Part shown: one piece after another, positions 8,962-19,353 of the stretch
Layout: every line of letters starts with the position of its first letter
Position numbering within the stretch: the first letter of the stretch is position 1
NCBI GenBank assembly: GCA_018333785.1
Contig: JAGXSU010000025.1
Span: 1-64,000 of the forward strand
Reading direction: 5' to 3'
Length of the DNA stretch: 64,000 nt
Source of the DNA: Methylomicrobium sp.
GTDB lineage: Bacteria; Pseudomonadota; Gammaproteobacteria; Methylococcales; Methylomonadaceae
Position numbers and translations under genes: made by a program
The notes under the pieces: model-generated
The model's input: only the letters and a program-made list of their open reading frames with translations
The model's database searches: none
Told to the model about the DNA's origin: nothing

Positions 8962-10531
8962 GCGTAGCGCTGAATTTAATATCAGGCCAGCGCTCTTCTG
9001 TCAGTTGCAAATTAACGCGACTGCTGGCCAGATAGACCAGGTAGCCTCCACCGTCTTCGGCTAAATTTTCGAAAGCTTTTTTCTTGAAGTCTTCCAATTT
9101 TGCCGGTTTATCTGAACTGATCCAGCGCACGGTGCTGATGGGGGAAGCATCATAAACACACTCGACATTGTATTCCGCTTTAAGCCGATAGGCCGTTACA
9201 TCAAACTGTAAAATTCCGACCGCGCCCAAGATCAAATCATTATTCTTGAGCGGTTTGAATAACTGGGTAGCGCCTTCTTCGGTGAGTTGTATCAAGCCTT
9301 TTTGTAAGGCTTTGGCTCTTAGGGGGTCTTTTAGAACTACGCGTCTGAATAACTCGGGAGCAAAATAAGGAATACCGCCGAATTTGAGTATTTCACCTTG
9401 CGAGAACGTATCGCCCACTTGAATGGTGCCGTGATTATGCAACCCGATAATATCGCCAGGATAAGCTTCTTCGACGTTTTTTCTGGTATCGGCCTGGAAA
9501 GTGATCGCATTGGCAACCTGCACCTGTTTGCCGGTTCTAACATGAAATATTTTCATGCCTTTATCAAATTTGCCCGAACAAATGCGCAGAAAGGCAACAC
9601 GGTCGCGGTGAGCGGGATCCATGTTAGCTTGCACTTTAAAAACAAAACCACTGAATTTGTTTTCTTCAGGTTTTACGATGCGCTGTTCAGACTGGCGCGG
9701 CCTCGGGGCCGGGGCAAATTCGGCAAAAGCGTCCAATAATTCCAGGATGCCGAAATTATTAATCGCGGAACCAAAAAATACCGGGGTGAGTCTTCCGTCC
9801 AGGTATTGTTCCAGATCGAATTCATGGCTGGCGCCTTTGACCAATTCGATCTCATCACGAAGCTCCTGGGCTTGATCATCCAGTAAAGCGTCCAATCTGG
9901 GGTCATCCAGACCTTTGATAACTTCAGCCTGAGCAATTTTTCCGCCATGCTGAGCGCTGAATAAATGAATTTCGTCCTTATAAAGATGATAGACGCCTTT
10001 AAATCGTTTACCCATGCCGATAGGCCAAGTCATAGGGGCGCATTTAATGTTGAGTACGCTTTCCACCTCATCCATCAACTCTATGGGTTCCCGCCCTTCT
10101 CTATCGAGTTTGTTGATAAATGTCAAAATGGGAGTGGTTCTAAGACGGCAAACTTCCATCAATTTGATGGTCCGGTCTTCAACGCCTTTGGCGACGTCTA
10201 TCACCATCAACGCAGAATCCACAGCGGTGAGTGTCCGGTAGGTGTCTTCAGAAAAGTCCTCGTGCCCGGGGGTATCCAGAAGATTCAGAATACAGTTTTT
10301 ATGCTCGAACTGCATGACCGATGTAGTCACAGAAATGCCCCGTTCCTTTTCCATCTCCATCCAATCGGAGGTCGCATGACGTGCTGCTTTTCGGCCTTTG
10401 ACCGATCCGGCTAGCTGAATAGCACCCCCGAACAACAACAGTTTTTCCGTAATCGTCGTTTTACCCGCATCAGGGTGAGATATAATTGCAAACGCCCGCC
10501 GCCGCTCAAGTTCTGAAAGTGTTTCTGACAT
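8951..10531 (-). CDS. prfC: Peptide chain release factor 3
   Basis: A translational GTPase that recycles RF1 and RF2 from the ribosome. The 526-residue protein shows the G1 motif [15 protein letters not shown] at about 18-32, switch and G3 sequence [12 protein letters not shown], and G4 NKLD, all typical of RF3, followed by domain II and the RF3 C-terminal region. It is the first gene of the operon prfC-udg-uvrC-pgsA. The 100-bp gap to the divergent lipoprotein gene must contain the promoter. Confidence 0.97.
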   Translation of the reverse strand: MSETLSELERRRAFAIISHPDAGKTTITEKLLLFGGAIQLAGSVKGRKAARHATSDWMEMEKERGISVTTSVMQFEHKNCILNLLDTPGHEDFSEDTYRTLTAVDSALMVIDVAKGVEDRTIKLMEVCRLRTTPILTFINKLDREGREPIELMDEVESVLNIKCAPMTWPIGMGKRFKGVYHLYKDEIHLFSAQHGGKIAQAEVIKGLDDPRLDALLDDQAQELRDEIELVKGASHEFDLEQYLDGRLTPVFFGSAINNFGILELLDAFAEFAPAPRPRQSEQRIVKPEENKFSGFVFKVQANMDPAHRDRVAFLRICSGKFDKGMKIFHVRTGKQVQVANAITFQADTRKNVEEAYPGDIIGLHNHGTIQVGDTFSQGEILKFGGIPYFAPELFRRVVLKDPLRAKALQKGLIQLTEEGATQLFKPLKNNDLILGAVGILQFDVTAYRLKAEYNVECVYDASPISTVRWISSDKPAKLEDFKKKAFENLAEDGGGYLVYLASSRVNLQLTEERWPDIKFSATREL

Positions 10532-10631
10532 GTTTCAATAAAAAGACTACAAAAAAGCTGGCAATTATAACTTATTATCAATTACCGTATAGAATCAATG
10601 TAATGCGTTATTTACAGAGGAGAGCCCCATC

Positions 10632-11273
10632 ATGCGATTAAACATTCTGACTACCCTTGCTTTTTTGGTCCTTGCAGGATGTTCCTCTCTTTATTACAGC
10701 GGACTTGAACAAATAGGCATCCCCAAACGTGAGGTAATGGTTCACCGGGTAGAAAAAGCGCGCGACACCCAACAGGAAACCAAAGAACAATTCAAATCAG
10801 CTTTAGCTCAATTTACCGCCATAACTCAATTTAAAGGCGGTGACCTGCAAGGCACCTATGAAAAACTGAATGCCGAATACGAAGCCAGTGCCGACAAAGC
10901 CAAAGAAGTTAACAAACGGATCAGTGAGATTGAAGACGTTTCAGGTGCTTTGTTTACAGAATGGGAACAAGAAATCACTCAATACAGCAGTCCATCGCTT
11001 AAAGCGAGCAGCCAGAAAAAATTGACCGTAACAAAGGCGCATTACCAACAATTGATTTCAGCCATGAAAAATGCAGAGTCAAAAATTCAACCGGTATTGA
11101 TTGTATTTAAAGATCAGGTGATGTTTTTAAAACACAACCTGAATGCTCAGGCCATAGGCTCATTAAAAGGCGAATTAGGCAACATTAAATCGGATGTTTC
11201 ATCTCTGGTCCTGTCTATGGAGAAATCAATTAATGAGGCCAACGCCTTCATCAAAACCATGGACGCTAAATGA
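10632..11273 (+). CDS. DUF2959 lipoprotein
   Basis: A 213-residue protein with a lipoprotein signal peptide (MRLNILTTLAFLVLAGCSS; lipobox LAGC, cysteine at 17) and a long mainly helical, coiled-coil-like body. The sequence beginning YYSGLEQIGIPKREV fits the DUF2959 family, whose function is unknown to me. It should be anchored in the outer or inner membrane facing the periplasm. A strong Shine-Dalgarno sequence, AGAGGAG, precedes the ATG. It is divergent from prfC and convergent with the HerA-like gene. Confidence 0.85.
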   Translation: MRLNILTTLAFLVLAGCSSLYYSGLEQIGIPKREVMVHRVEKARDTQQETKEQFKSALAQFTAITQFKGGDLQGTYEKLNAEYEASADKAKEVNKRISEIEDVSGALFTEWEQEITQYSSPSLKASSQKKLTVTKAHYQQLISAMKNAESKIQPVLIVFKDQVMFLKHNLNAQAIGSLKGELGNIKSDVSSLVLSMEKSINEANAFIKTMDAK

Positions 11274-11312
11274 TTGGTTTTTCAGTCCTGCTCGCTTTTT
11301 ATACGGAACACT

Positions 11313-12980
11313 TCACTTTCGGGTTTGTGTCCGCCAAAAGTTAACAATTTGATCAACATCCAAATCATCAGGACCTTCTCTCCATCCGGTGTAGTAGTCA
11401 ACATCATTACTTTTTGGTTCGGGGTTGGGCCGATAGATCTGGACGCGTGTGGGAATAGGCGCCGCTTCACCTAAAACCAGCGCCTCGCCTCTTCCTAAAG
11501 AAGTCAGAATGTCGGTTAAATCACCTTCAGCTTCAGGAACCAAGCCGCGAATATACGCTTGGTCATCAGGGTTTGTCGTTCTTAAACAAATAAAAGTACT
11601 GCATTGAGAAAGCATGGTCTCCGACAGCTCGGTAGGCCGCTGGCTGATGACACCGATCGAGACACCGTATTTACGGCCTTCTTTGGCAATCCTTTCCATC
11701 ATTTTTTTGGTGCCATCAAACTGACCGCCTTTTTCCCTCGGAATATAAGCATGTGCTTCCTCGCATATCAGCGTGATAGGAAAATCGCGGCGCTTAGGGT
11801 TCCAATAGTTAAACTCATAAGCTAATCGTCCCACCTGAGCTGAAACAGCAGGCCTGACATCGGTAGGAACTGAGCTTAGATCAACAACGGTAATATTCGC
11901 TTTGTTTTTTCCTAAACCAATGAACTGTCTTAGCAGATCAGGCATGGCGCCTGAATGATTGCATTTTTTGGGCTTAAGCAGAAAATCATAACGAACATCG
12001 TTAAAACGGCTTTGCATACGCACCAGAAACTCATCAAACTGGCCGAACAAGGCGCCTTTGGTTTTACCAAAATCTTTTCGTTCTTCATTGGCGTTTTTAA
12101 ACTGCATATACAGTTCAGCCAGGGAAAAATAGATGGGGGTATCGATTGAAGCTGCGTTAAGCCCAATTTCTTTAGCTTCCTTTCGCTTGAGTTGCTGCAG
12201 AATTTCACGCATGAAAGCCATTTGCAACGATGCGCCTTTATCTTCCCGGTCAATAAATAAATCGATAAGTTCGGCATAAGTCATCATCCAGTAAGGCATT
12301 TCCATTTCCATCGCATCGACGTAATTCACCATTTCTTTGGGAAATGCTGACTGAACCTGACCTGCCTCATCTTTCCAGCAATATTCACCGTGCAGATCCA
12401 GCATGATCAGATGGGCCTTGGGCATGGCTCTGATGGTATGTTGAATCAAACTGGTTACGGTCCATGATTTTCCGGAACCGGACTGGCCAATGATCGCAAA
12501 ATGGCGGCCGAATAAAGCCCTTGGGTCCAGGCTTAAATGGTAGTCCTTGTGATTAGCTAATTGGCCGATATAGAATTCATAAGACCTGAACTTGGAAAAG
12601 ATGGCATTGATCTCTTTAAGGCCAACGGCATAGACTTTAGCGCCGGGAGTGGGATAATGCCTTACCCCTCGAATAAAGGTGCTGTCGTTCTGGATTTCCC
12701 CGACGGGAATCAGTGAAATATAACGGTCTGTATGCCGGACTCCGCCGCTGCTGTCAAAGCGGTCCTCTTCCCACATTTTATAAACAAGAGCAAGAACACT
12801 GATGTCTAACTGGCGAATGACGACATAAGAGCCTATATTTCCTGCCAATATACTTTCACCGTCAATGGTGATCAGAGGAATATCGGTTGAGTGATGCTCG
12901 GCCAGTCTGGCCTCCATGCCATCGCCTCGCACTTCGGATAAATAACCTATCAGAACACTGCTTGAGTCATGTTCGGACAT
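11313..12980 (-). CDS. HerA-like ATPase (DUF87)
   Basis: A 555-residue hexameric-type ATPase related to the HerA/FtsK translocases. It has an N-terminal HAS-barrel-like region (SSVLIGYLSEVRGDGMEARL), Walker A IIGQSGSGKSWTVTSL near residue 175, Walker B LICEEAHAYIPRE, and a GVISQRPTEL sensor region. ATG 12980 is preceded by AAAGGTA, so it was preferred over an in-frame start at 13049. No NurA nuclease gene is beside it, so involvement in end resection cannot be claimed. A predicted nucleic acid motor of unknown process. Confidence 0.85.
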   Translation of the reverse strand: MSEHDSSSVLIGYLSEVRGDGMEARLAEHHSTDIPLITIDGESILAGNIGSYVVIRQLDISVLALVYKMWEEDRFDSSGGVRHTDRYISLIPVGEIQNDSTFIRGVRHYPTPGAKVYAVGLKEINAIFSKFRSYEFYIGQLANHKDYHLSLDPRALFGRHFAIIGQSGSGKSWTVTSLIQHTIRAMPKAHLIMLDLHGEYCWKDEAGQVQSAFPKEMVNYVDAMEMEMPYWMMTYAELIDLFIDREDKGASLQMAFMREILQQLKRKEAKEIGLNAASIDTPIYFSLAELYMQFKNANEERKDFGKTKGALFGQFDEFLVRMQSRFNDVRYDFLLKPKKCNHSGAMPDLLRQFIGLGKNKANITVVDLSSVPTDVRPAVSAQVGRLAYEFNYWNPKRRDFPITLICEEAHAYIPREKGGQFDGTKKMMERIAKEGRKYGVSIGVISQRPTELSETMLSQCSTFICLRTTNPDDQAYIRGLVPEAEGDLTDILTSLGRGEALVLGEAAPIPTRVQIYRPNPEPKSNDVDYYTGWREGPDDLDVDQIVNFWRTQTRK

Positions 12981-13018
12981 TTGAGTACCTTTATAAAAAA
13001 ACGTATTTTTTAGCATTA

Positions 13019-13092
13019 GTTGGGTTGGATGCTTTTTGCCACCCAACAATTAACGCCATGGCCTTGAAATGTTGGGTTGGCTACCGCCAACC
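13019..13092. repeat. Paired inverted repeats upstream of the HerA-like gene
   Basis: Two hairpins lie in tandem. GTTGGGTTGG (13019-13028) can pair with CCACCCAAC (13039-13047) with one bulged base, and GGTTGGC (13075-13081) pairs exactly with GCCAACC (13086-13092) around TACC. The shared GTTGGGTTGG core suggests a REP-like dispersed element. From 13093 to 13347 I see no gene and no further structure. Confidence 0.5.
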
Positions 13093-13347
13093 GCAACCGA
13101 CAGGGTGCATTTCCTTTGTTTTGTTGCACCGCTAAATAGGTACAAAAAAACATAGCTCAAGCTTAGTCGAGTTTGGTAAATTGCAAAGGTAACAGTCGTA
13201 GCAAGGGAGGCATTGGAGAGCTATTAATAAAAATCAGCTTTATTGAATTTTGATTTTTTACTCGGCGAAAGTCATGCTCAAGTTCGACATTAGTTACTTC
13301 GGGGCTTTAGTGGATAATTGATAGTGCGTAAAAATCAGTTAAACCCA

Positions 13348-13575
13348 TCAGGTTTTTTCTATCCACTCGTAAATTTCTGTCAACGCAGGGTCGCACTTGC
13401 AGCAACTGGTACCGCACGAAGTTTCCAAAGGTATTTTTTTAATTTTACCTTTACTGATCCATTTACCCAGCATCCCCCGAATCGCGTCAGCATCCATATG
13501 AAAATGGTTGATCAAGTCGATAAGCGCTACCTTGCGCTGGACTTTAATGTAGTCTCTAAGATCTGACAGTATCAC
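13348..13575 (-). CDS. feoC: FeoC-like iron transport regulator
   Basis: A 75-residue protein with an N-terminal winged-helix (ILSDLRDYIKVQRKVALIDL onward) and a cysteine-rich motif, CGTSCCKC, that in FeoC binds an iron-sulphur cluster. FeoC is thought to regulate or stabilise FeoB. The start is a GTG at 13575 preceded by CTGGAGG at good spacing, within the last codons of feoB (20-bp overlap). Last gene of feoABC. The gene is short, but synteny makes the assignment firm. Confidence 0.85.
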   Translation of the reverse strand: MILSDLRDYIKVQRKVALIDLINHFHMDADAIRGMLGKWISKGKIKKIPLETSCGTSCCKCDPALTEIYEWIEKT

Positions 13576-15901
13576 GGTTAACCTCCAGAGCACTGGTTTG
13601 ATCGCTTTTTCTGCCATAAAGCCATAGCCCAAACAGAACGCAGCAAAACAGTGTGATTAAACCAAGAATCCAACTGAGTGAATAAGAGGGATTGCGGCTG
13701 AAAATTGCGATTTGATAAAAAACAGTGGCGCTCAGATAGGCAAGCCCGGTAGTCCAGAAGACCACAAATAACGTCCAGCCCAGATCGGTCTCCCGGTATA
13801 TGGCGGCGGTTGCAGCAACGCAGGGAGCATAAAGCAATATGAACAATAAATAGGCAAAAGCGCCCGCTTTTCCATCGAAACTCGCTCGCATCGCTGTAAA
13901 TGTTCTGGTATCGACTTCCTGCTCTGCAGATGCGTTCTCTATATCGCTAACATCGCCGATATTCAAGCCTAAAGGGTCTAATACGTTATCAGTCACATCT
14001 TTTAAATTAGTAGGAATTGTTAATAAAGCTTCAGTCAGCGCCTCTCCAAGATCAAAACCAACCTCGCTTTCTGTGTCTGCGTTTCCAGCGCCCATCTGGC
14101 TGTATAAAGCATCCAGTGTTCCGACAACCGCTTCTTTGGCCAGAATTCCGGTAAAAATTCCGACAGTGGCGGGCCAGTTTTCGTTGCTTATCCCCATAGG
14201 ATGAAAAGCAGGTGTCAGCGCTTTACCAATCTCGCTTAATACCGATTTGTCCGTGTTCTCTTTGCCAAAACTGCCGTCAATCCCCAGCGCATTGAGAAAG
14301 TTAAGTACCAGCACCATGGGGACAATGACTTTTCCTGCATTAACGATAAATGCTTTTAATCTATCCCAGGTTCTTAAAAGAACACCACGTAAAGTGGGCA
14401 TGTGGTAGGCGGGAAGTTCCATGATGAAAGGCGTTGAAGAGCCTTTAAAGAGGGTGTGACGCATAATTAAACCGGTCAGCACAGCGACTGTAATGCCAAA
14501 CAGATACAGGCCAAAAACCAGGTTTTGTCCCCCTACCGGAAAAAATGCCGCAGCAAAAAGCGCATAAACAGGAAGTCTTGCGCCGCATGACATAAAAGGA
14601 TTCATTAAATTGGTCAATATACGGTCGCGCTGACTATCCAAAGTGCGTGTAGCCATGATGGCCGGTACATTACAACCAAATCCCACAATCATCGGCACGA
14701 ATGACTTTCCCGGTAATCCAATAAACCGCATGAATCGGTCGACAACAAAAGCCGCTCTCGACATATAGCCGGAATCTTCCAGTGCCGATAAAAAAAGAAA
14801 TAAAAATCCGACAATCGGGATAAAAGTCGTTACAACCTGGACGCCGCCCCCTACGCCATTGGCAAGTAAAACGATGAGCCATTCAGGCCAGTTCATGCTG
14901 TTTAACACGGCCGTCAGCCCATCAACTAGAAATGCGCCGGATAATTGATCAAAAAAATCAACAAATGCACTACCTATGTTAATGGTAAACATAAACATAG
15001 CGTACATAACCAACAGAAAGATGGGTATGCCCAGAAAGCGATTAAGCACTACCCTATCGATTACATCGGTTGTATGCCGATTGATTTGGTTTTTTCGTGT
15101 AACACAAAGTTGCGTGATTGTATTGACAAATCCATAACGGGCATCTGCCGCTAAAATATCAATTTCATCATCGGTCTCGCTTTCAACGTGTCTTTGCAGT
15201 TCGATAACGTGTTGTGTCAGATTATTTCCGGCAATTGCTTTGGCTAAAGTGTCATCTTCCAAAAGCCGAATTGCCAGCCATCTCAAATCACAACCTGCCT
15301 GAGAAGCGGCATCACTTAATCGGATGGAAATTTTACTGATGGCTTGTTCTAGAGCCGGTGCGTACTCAATTAGGACGAAAGGTATTGGTTTGGCTGAGGC
15401 TGAACGGATAATTTCTTGCTTTAACTGCAAAAGCCCCTGACCCTGCGCCGCACTAATTGGCACCACAGGGCAGCCGATTTGCTCAGAAAGGGTATCGATA
15501 TCTATCGTTAGACCACGCTCTTTAAGAGCGTCCATCATGTTGAGCACCAAAATCATCGGTACTTTCATCTCAATCAATTGAGAGGTTAAATAAAGATTTC
15601 TTTCAATGTTTGAAGCATCAACAATATTGATAATTAAATCAGCTTCATGAGAGGCTACAAAATCTCTGGCCACTTTTTCATCCAGAGCGACCTGATCGTC
15701 AGCGGCTTCTAATGAATAGGTTCCAGGCAAATCGACTAATTCAATTTGTTTGTTATCAAAAAAGAACTCGCCGGTTTTTTTCTCTACAGTAACGCCGGGC
15801 CAATTGCCTACATGCTGCCTAGCGCCTGTTAAAGCATTGAACAGTGTCGTCTTACCGCAATTTGGATTGCCGACTACGCCAACTACAAAATCAGCTTTCA
15901 T
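13556..15901 (-). CDS. feoB: Ferrous iron transporter B
   Basis: Imports Fe(II) across the inner membrane, driven or gated by its N-terminal G domain. Over 781 residues it has G1 GNPNCGKTTLFNAL at about residues 10-23, G3 DLPGTYSL, G4 NMMD and then a large multi-spanning membrane region with the Gate motifs (GFGCNVPAIMATRT; GILAKEAVVGTLDALY). Its start shares one base with the feoA stop (TAATG), so translation is coupled. The length is close to that of E. coli FeoB. Confidence 0.97.
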   Translation of the reverse strand: MKADFVVGVVGNPNCGKTTLFNALTGARQHVGNWPGVTVEKKTGEFFFDNKQIELVDLPGTYSLEAADDQVALDEKVARDFVASHEADLIINIVDASNIERNLYLTSQLIEMKVPMILVLNMMDALKERGLTIDIDTLSEQIGCPVVPISAAQGQGLLQLKQEIIRSASAKPIPFVLIEYAPALEQAISKISIRLSDAASQAGCDLRWLAIRLLEDDTLAKAIAGNNLTQHVIELQRHVESETDDEIDILAADARYGFVNTITQLCVTRKNQINRHTTDVIDRVVLNRFLGIPIFLLVMYAMFMFTINIGSAFVDFFDQLSGAFLVDGLTAVLNSMNWPEWLIVLLANGVGGGVQVVTTFIPIVGFLFLFLSALEDSGYMSRAAFVVDRFMRFIGLPGKSFVPMIVGFGCNVPAIMATRTLDSQRDRILTNLMNPFMSCGARLPVYALFAAAFFPVGGQNLVFGLYLFGITVAVLTGLIMRHTLFKGSSTPFIMELPAYHMPTLRGVLLRTWDRLKAFIVNAGKVIVPMVLVLNFLNALGIDGSFGKENTDKSVLSEIGKALTPAFHPMGISNENWPATVGIFTGILAKEAVVGTLDALYSQMGAGNADTESEVGFDLGEALTEALLTIPTNLKDVTDNVLDPLGLNIGDVSDIENASAEQEVDTRTFTAMRASFDGKAGAFAYLLFILLYAPCVAATAAIYRETDLGWTLFVVFWTTGLAYLSATVFYQIAIFSRNPSYSLSWILGLITLFCCVLFGLWLYGRKSDQTSALEVNRDTVRS

Positions 15902-16134
15902 TAGAGTTTCTCGATAAATAAAACCGAAGCTTCGTCTCTACGCAAGGTAAGAGAGAAGCCGCGTAATTTAATTTCAATAGGATCACCCATCGGAGCAAAC
16001 CGCGTCACACTGAATTCTGTTCCGGGTGTAAGGCCCATAGCCAACAATTTTTTCCGGTAGGCTTTTGAAGTTTTATCAAATCCAACGACACGGCCTGAAT
16101 CACCTGTTGTTAGGTTCTTCAAACTTAAAGTCAT
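15901..16134 (-). CDS. feoA: Ferrous iron transport protein A
   Basis: A 77-residue SH3-like cytosolic protein required for FeoB function. The sequence RKKLLAMGLTPGTEFSVTRF followed by PIEIKLRGFSLTLRRDEA is typical of FeoA. It is the first gene of feoABC, directly behind a probable Fur site at 16173-16199, which suggests iron repression of the operon. Confidence 0.95.
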   Translation of the reverse strand: MTLSLKNLTTGDSGRVVGFDKTSKAYRKKLLAMGLTPGTEFSVTRFAPMGDPIEIKLRGFSLTLRRDEASVLFIEKL

Positions 16135-16172
16135 ATTGATCTACTCCGTGTAAGTACTCACATGTTACAAAA

Positions 16173-16199
16173 AATTATTATTAATAATAATTCTCATTT
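16173..16199. promoter_or_regulatory. Probable Fur box upstream of feoABC
   Basis: Read on the minus strand, the site is AAATGAGAATTATTATTAAT continuing as AATAATT, which matches the repeated GATAAT-type hexamers of the Fur consensus and lies about 40 bp upstream of feoA. The context (ferrous iron importer) supports the call. The strand-symmetric AT-rich core may overlap the -10 region. Confidence 0.7.
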
Positions 16200-16289
16200 G
16201 ATAGCAATATAACATACATGCAAATGCTGTCAAATTTAACCTGTTTGAGATTCTTTTAATGGGGGATGAGAGAGTTGAGCCTGATAAGT

Positions 16290-16529
16290 TTACTTGTCGG
16301 AAAACTTATTCAGTTTGGAGTTTTGAGATTTTAATTTGAATATTTCGTTTGCAGCGACCAAGTATCCAATAAGAATGCCGGCAAACAACTCTATGGTGAG
16401 AGCTACAACGAGAGGAAGAGAGATGCTAAAGAAAAATAAATTGATCTCTACCCATTGAAAATTAAGTATCGAAAAAATCAACGCAACAGAAAAAATTAAT
16501 ATAAAAACAATGGCGACTATTAGTTTCAT
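16290..16529 (-). CDS. LapA-domain inner membrane protein (DUF1049)
   Basis: A 79-residue protein with two hydrophobic segments (about residues 3-25 and 40-60) around the characteristic NFQWVEINLFFFSISLPL linker, then a short charged cytosolic tail. This matches the LapA/YciS family involved in lipopolysaccharide assembly with LapB. In E. coli lapA is followed by lapB, but here no lapB lies downstream. It follows ihfB by 33 bp in the same direction, an order seen in other gammaproteobacteria (ihfB-lapA). Confidence 0.85.
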   Translation of the reverse strand: MKLIVAIVFILIFSVALIFSILNFQWVEINLFFFSISLPLVVALTIELFAGILIGYLVAANEIFKLKSQNSKLNKFSDK

Positions 16530-16562
16530 TTAATTTATTACTGTACCGCGCTGATTTAATGA

Positions 16563-16868
16563 TTAATCGACAATATTGCATTTTTCCCGCGATTCATCAA
16601 CACGATCGCGAAGTTCCTTCCCTGGTTTAAAATGGGGAACATATTTCTTTGGCAAGGCGACAGAATCACCCGTTTTGGGGTTTCTTCCCATTCTTGCGTC
16701 ACGCTCATGCAAGGAAAAGCTGCCAAATCCCCGAATTTCAATTCTTTCGTTTGAGGCCAGTGAAAGACTCATTTGTTCAATTATACACTTGACTGCCAAT
16801 TCAACGTCTTTGAGAGCCAAATGAGGTTGTTGTTTGGCAAGCGCTTCAATTAGTTCCGATTTTGTCAC
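16563..16868 (-). CDS. ihfB: Integration host factor beta subunit
   Basis: DNA-bending nucleoid protein, partner of IhfA. A GTG at 16868 is preceded by AGGA, which gives a 101-residue protein beginning (M)[16 protein letters not shown], matching IhfB; an open frame continues to 16898 but would add a non-homologous extension. The DNA-binding arm signature [20 protein letters not shown] is present. It lies downstream of rpsA, the conserved rpsA-ihfB order, but a terminator at 16900-16922 separates them, so ihfB may depend on read-through or its own promoter. Confidence 0.95.
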   Translation of the reverse strand: MTKSELIEALAKQQPHLALKDVELAVKCIIEQMSLSLASNERIEIRGFGSFSLHERDARMGRNPKTGDSVALPKKYVPHFKPGKELRDRVDESREKCNIVD

Positions 16869-16899
16869 ATTCTGTCCTGCGAAGATGAATAAAATCAAA

Positions 16900-16922
16900 G
16901 GGTGTGCAATAGCTGCACACCC
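16900..16922 (-). terminator. Rho-independent terminator after rpsA
   Basis: On the minus strand GGGTGTGCA pairs exactly with TGCACACCC (9-bp arms, 5-nt loop) and is followed by TTTGATTTTATT. It lies 15 bp beyond the rpsA stop and 32 bp before the ihfB start. Confidence 0.85.
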
Positions 16923-16937
16923 GTATCCTTATTGCGA

Positions 16938-18599
16938 TTATTTTTCCATTTGTTTAAAAATATCACCCAATGTCGGCGTGCCTGCCGCTTGCTGGGTGTA
17001 ATCTTTAATTGCCTCGGATTCTTCGTCCTGATCTTTGGCTTTTATGGAAAGTGAAATAGTTTTGCTTTTCTTATCGATGCCGATAAATTTAGCTTCTATT
17101 TTTTCACCTTCTTTCAGGAATGTACGCGCATCTTCAACTCTGTCGCGTTGAATTTCTGATGCTCTCAAGTAGCCTTCAACATTGTCGGCCAGCATGATTA
17201 CCGCGCCTTTAGCATCAACTTCTTTGATAGTACCCAATACCAAGCTGCCTTTCTCGTTAGAGGCCAGGAAGTTTTGGAAAGGGTCTTGCTCTAATTGCTT
17301 GATGCCTAAAGAAATGCGTTCGCGCTCTGCATCGACAGCCAAGATAACAGTCTCTACATCATCACCTTTTTTGTAATCGCGAGCTGCAGCTTCAGTATCA
17401 TCTGTCCATGAAATATCAGACATATGAACCAAACCATCGATGCCGCCATCCAGTCCAATGAAAATACCGAAGTCAGTGATTGACTTGATTTTTCCAGTGA
17501 TTTTGTCGCCTTTGTTATGAGTTGCAGCAAATTCATCCCATGGATTGGTTTTGCATTGCTTCATACCAAGAGAGATGCGACGACGCTCTTCATCGATTTC
17601 AAGGACCATCACTTCGACTTCATCGCCTAACTGCACAACCTTGGAAGGATTGACGTTCTTGTTGGTCCAATCCATTTCTGAAACGTGAACCAGACCTTCT
17701 ACGCCCTCTTCGATTTCGATAAAGCAACCGTAATCAGTCAAGTTATTAACTTTTCCGAATACACGGGTACCGGCAGGATATCTGCGTGCGATGTTTTGCC
17801 ATGGATCTTCACCCATTTGCTTCATGCCTAAAGAAACCCGGTTTTTTTCTTTATCAAACTTCAGGACTCTAACTTGAATTTCTTGACCAATTTCTACGCA
17901 TTCAGACGGATGACGAACACGACGCCAAGCCATATCGGTAATGTGTAACAAGCCATCAATGCCGCCCAAATCAATAAATGCACCGTAGTCAGTCAGGTTT
18001 TTAACAACGCCGGTAACAATTGCGCCTTCGCTCAGCGTTTTAAGCAATTCTTCTCTTTCTGCGCTGTACTCTTTCTCAACGACTGCACGGCGAGACAAGA
18101 CGACGTTATTGCGTTTTTGATCAATCTTTATGACCTTGAATTCCAAGTCACGATTTTCAAGGAATGTAGTGTCACGAATAGGTCGAACATCAACCAAAGA
18201 ACCCGGAAGAAACGCCCGCAATGCGCCGACTGATACTGTAAAGCCGCCACGCACTTTTCCGGTGATACGGCCCGTAATGGTCTTATCATCTGAAAATGCA
18301 GATTCCAACTCACCCCAGGCTTTGTTTTTCTTAGCTTTGTCACGAGAAAGAAGAGTAGAACCTAAACCGTCTTCAAACAAATCGAGGGCGACTTCAATTA
18401 CATCGCCTACTTCAACTTCCAAATCACCATCGGCATTCAAGAACTGCCATTTTGGAATGATACCCTCAGATTTGGCTTGAGTGCTGACAATAACGAATTC
18501 ATTTTCGATATCGACTACGGTACCCATTAACATAGCACCAGGACGCATTTCGGTCTTGGCTAAACTTTCTTCAAATAAATCAGCAAAGCTTTCGCTCAT
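16938..18599 (-). CDS. rpsA: 30S ribosomal protein S1
   Basis: Binds mRNA on the small ribosomal subunit and is essential for most initiation. The 553-residue protein has six S1 (OB-fold) repeats; the later ones are recognisable from repeated cores such as [20 protein letters not shown] and [23 protein letters not shown] 18599 ([12 protein letters not shown]) is preceded by GGGAAAGA and preferred to an in-frame start at 18614. Downstream of cmk by about 100 bp, the usual cmk-rpsA-ihfB order. Confidence 0.97.
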   Translation of the reverse strand: MSESFADLFEESLAKTEMRPGAMLMGTVVDIENEFVIVSTQAKSEGIIPKWQFLNADGDLEVEVGDVIEVALDLFEDGLGSTLLSRDKAKKNKAWGELESAFSDDKTITGRITGKVRGGFTVSVGALRAFLPGSLVDVRPIRDTTFLENRDLEFKVIKIDQKRNNVVLSRRAVVEKEYSAEREELLKTLSEGAIVTGVVKNLTDYGAFIDLGGIDGLLHITDMAWRRVRHPSECVEIGQEIQVRVLKFDKEKNRVSLGMKQMGEDPWQNIARRYPAGTRVFGKVNNLTDYGCFIEIEEGVEGLVHVSEMDWTNKNVNPSKVVQLGDEVEVMVLEIDEERRRISLGMKQCKTNPWDEFAATHNKGDKITGKIKSITDFGIFIGLDGGIDGLVHMSDISWTDDTEAAARDYKKGDDVETVILAVDAERERISLGIKQLEQDPFQNFLASNEKGSLVLGTIKEVDAKGAVIMLADNVEGYLRASEIQRDRVEDARTFLKEGEKIEAKFIGIDKKSKTISLSIKAKDQDEESEAIKDYTQQAAGTPTLGDIFKQMEK

Positions 18600-18696
18600 T
18601 ATCTTCTTTCCCAAGCTTGTTTTATCTTTACAAGCTTATATTTTTTATCAAAGTTAAGAAAAACCGCCTATATTTAGCGGCAACCATTTTTATTAC

Positions 18697-19353
18697 TCAA
18701 GGGATAAGTGCAAGCACTTCAGCGATAACTGATTCAATGCTCATACTTGAAGAGTCGATCAAGACAGCATCCTCTGCTATTATCAACGGCGCTGATGCGC
18801 GTTCGCGATCCCTACGATCACGCTCTTCTATCTCACAAGTAATCTGCGCAAGGTTAGCATCAATTCCTTTCTCTTTCAACTGTTTATAGCGCCTTAATGC
18901 TCTTTCATCGGCACTTGCCGTTAAAAAAACCTTAGTTGTTGCTTCCGGAAAAACAACAGTCCCCATATCTCTGCCATCAGCAACCAATCCGGGCAATACC
19001 TTAAAATCTCTTTGTTTTTGAAGTAAAACCCGTCTAACTTCAGGCCATGCAGCAACGATGGAAGCTGATTTAGCGGTCGATTCAAGTGACAACAACTGTG
19101 TAATATTCTCACCGTTCAAAAAGACAGTTAATTCATCGCCACAATCAAAAGCCAGCACCATTTTCTCAGCAACAGCTGCCACCGAGGATTCATTGTTGAT
19201 ATCGATTCCTGCAACCGAAGCGGCTATTGCCAAGGACCGGTATATAGAGCCACTGTCAAGATAATTCCAATTCAACTTTCTGGCCACGGCACGGCTTACC
19301 GTGCCTTTTCCCGCCCCACTTGGACCGTCTATTGTTAACACCGGAACTGTCAT
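18697..19353 (-). CDS. cmk: Cytidylate kinase
   Basis: Phosphorylates CMP and dCMP with ATP in pyrimidine salvage and supply. The P-loop GPSGAGKGT spans residues 10-18, and the CMP-binding and lid sequences (LDSGSIYRSLA, VADGRDMGTVVFPEA, RDRRDRERASAPL) are all present. 218 residues, normal size. The start codon overlaps the aroA stop as ATGA, so it is translationally coupled to aroA. Confidence 0.97.
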   Translation of the reverse strand: MTVPVLTIDGPSGAGKGTVSRAVARKLNWNYLDSGSIYRSLAIAASVAGIDINNESSVAAVAEKMVLAFDCGDELTVFLNGENITQLLSLESTAKSASIVAAWPEVRRVLLQKQRDFKVLPGLVADGRDMGTVVFPEATTKVFLTASADERALRRYKQLKEKGIDANLAQITCEIEERDRRDRERASAPLIIAEDAVLIDSSSMSIESVIAEVLALIP

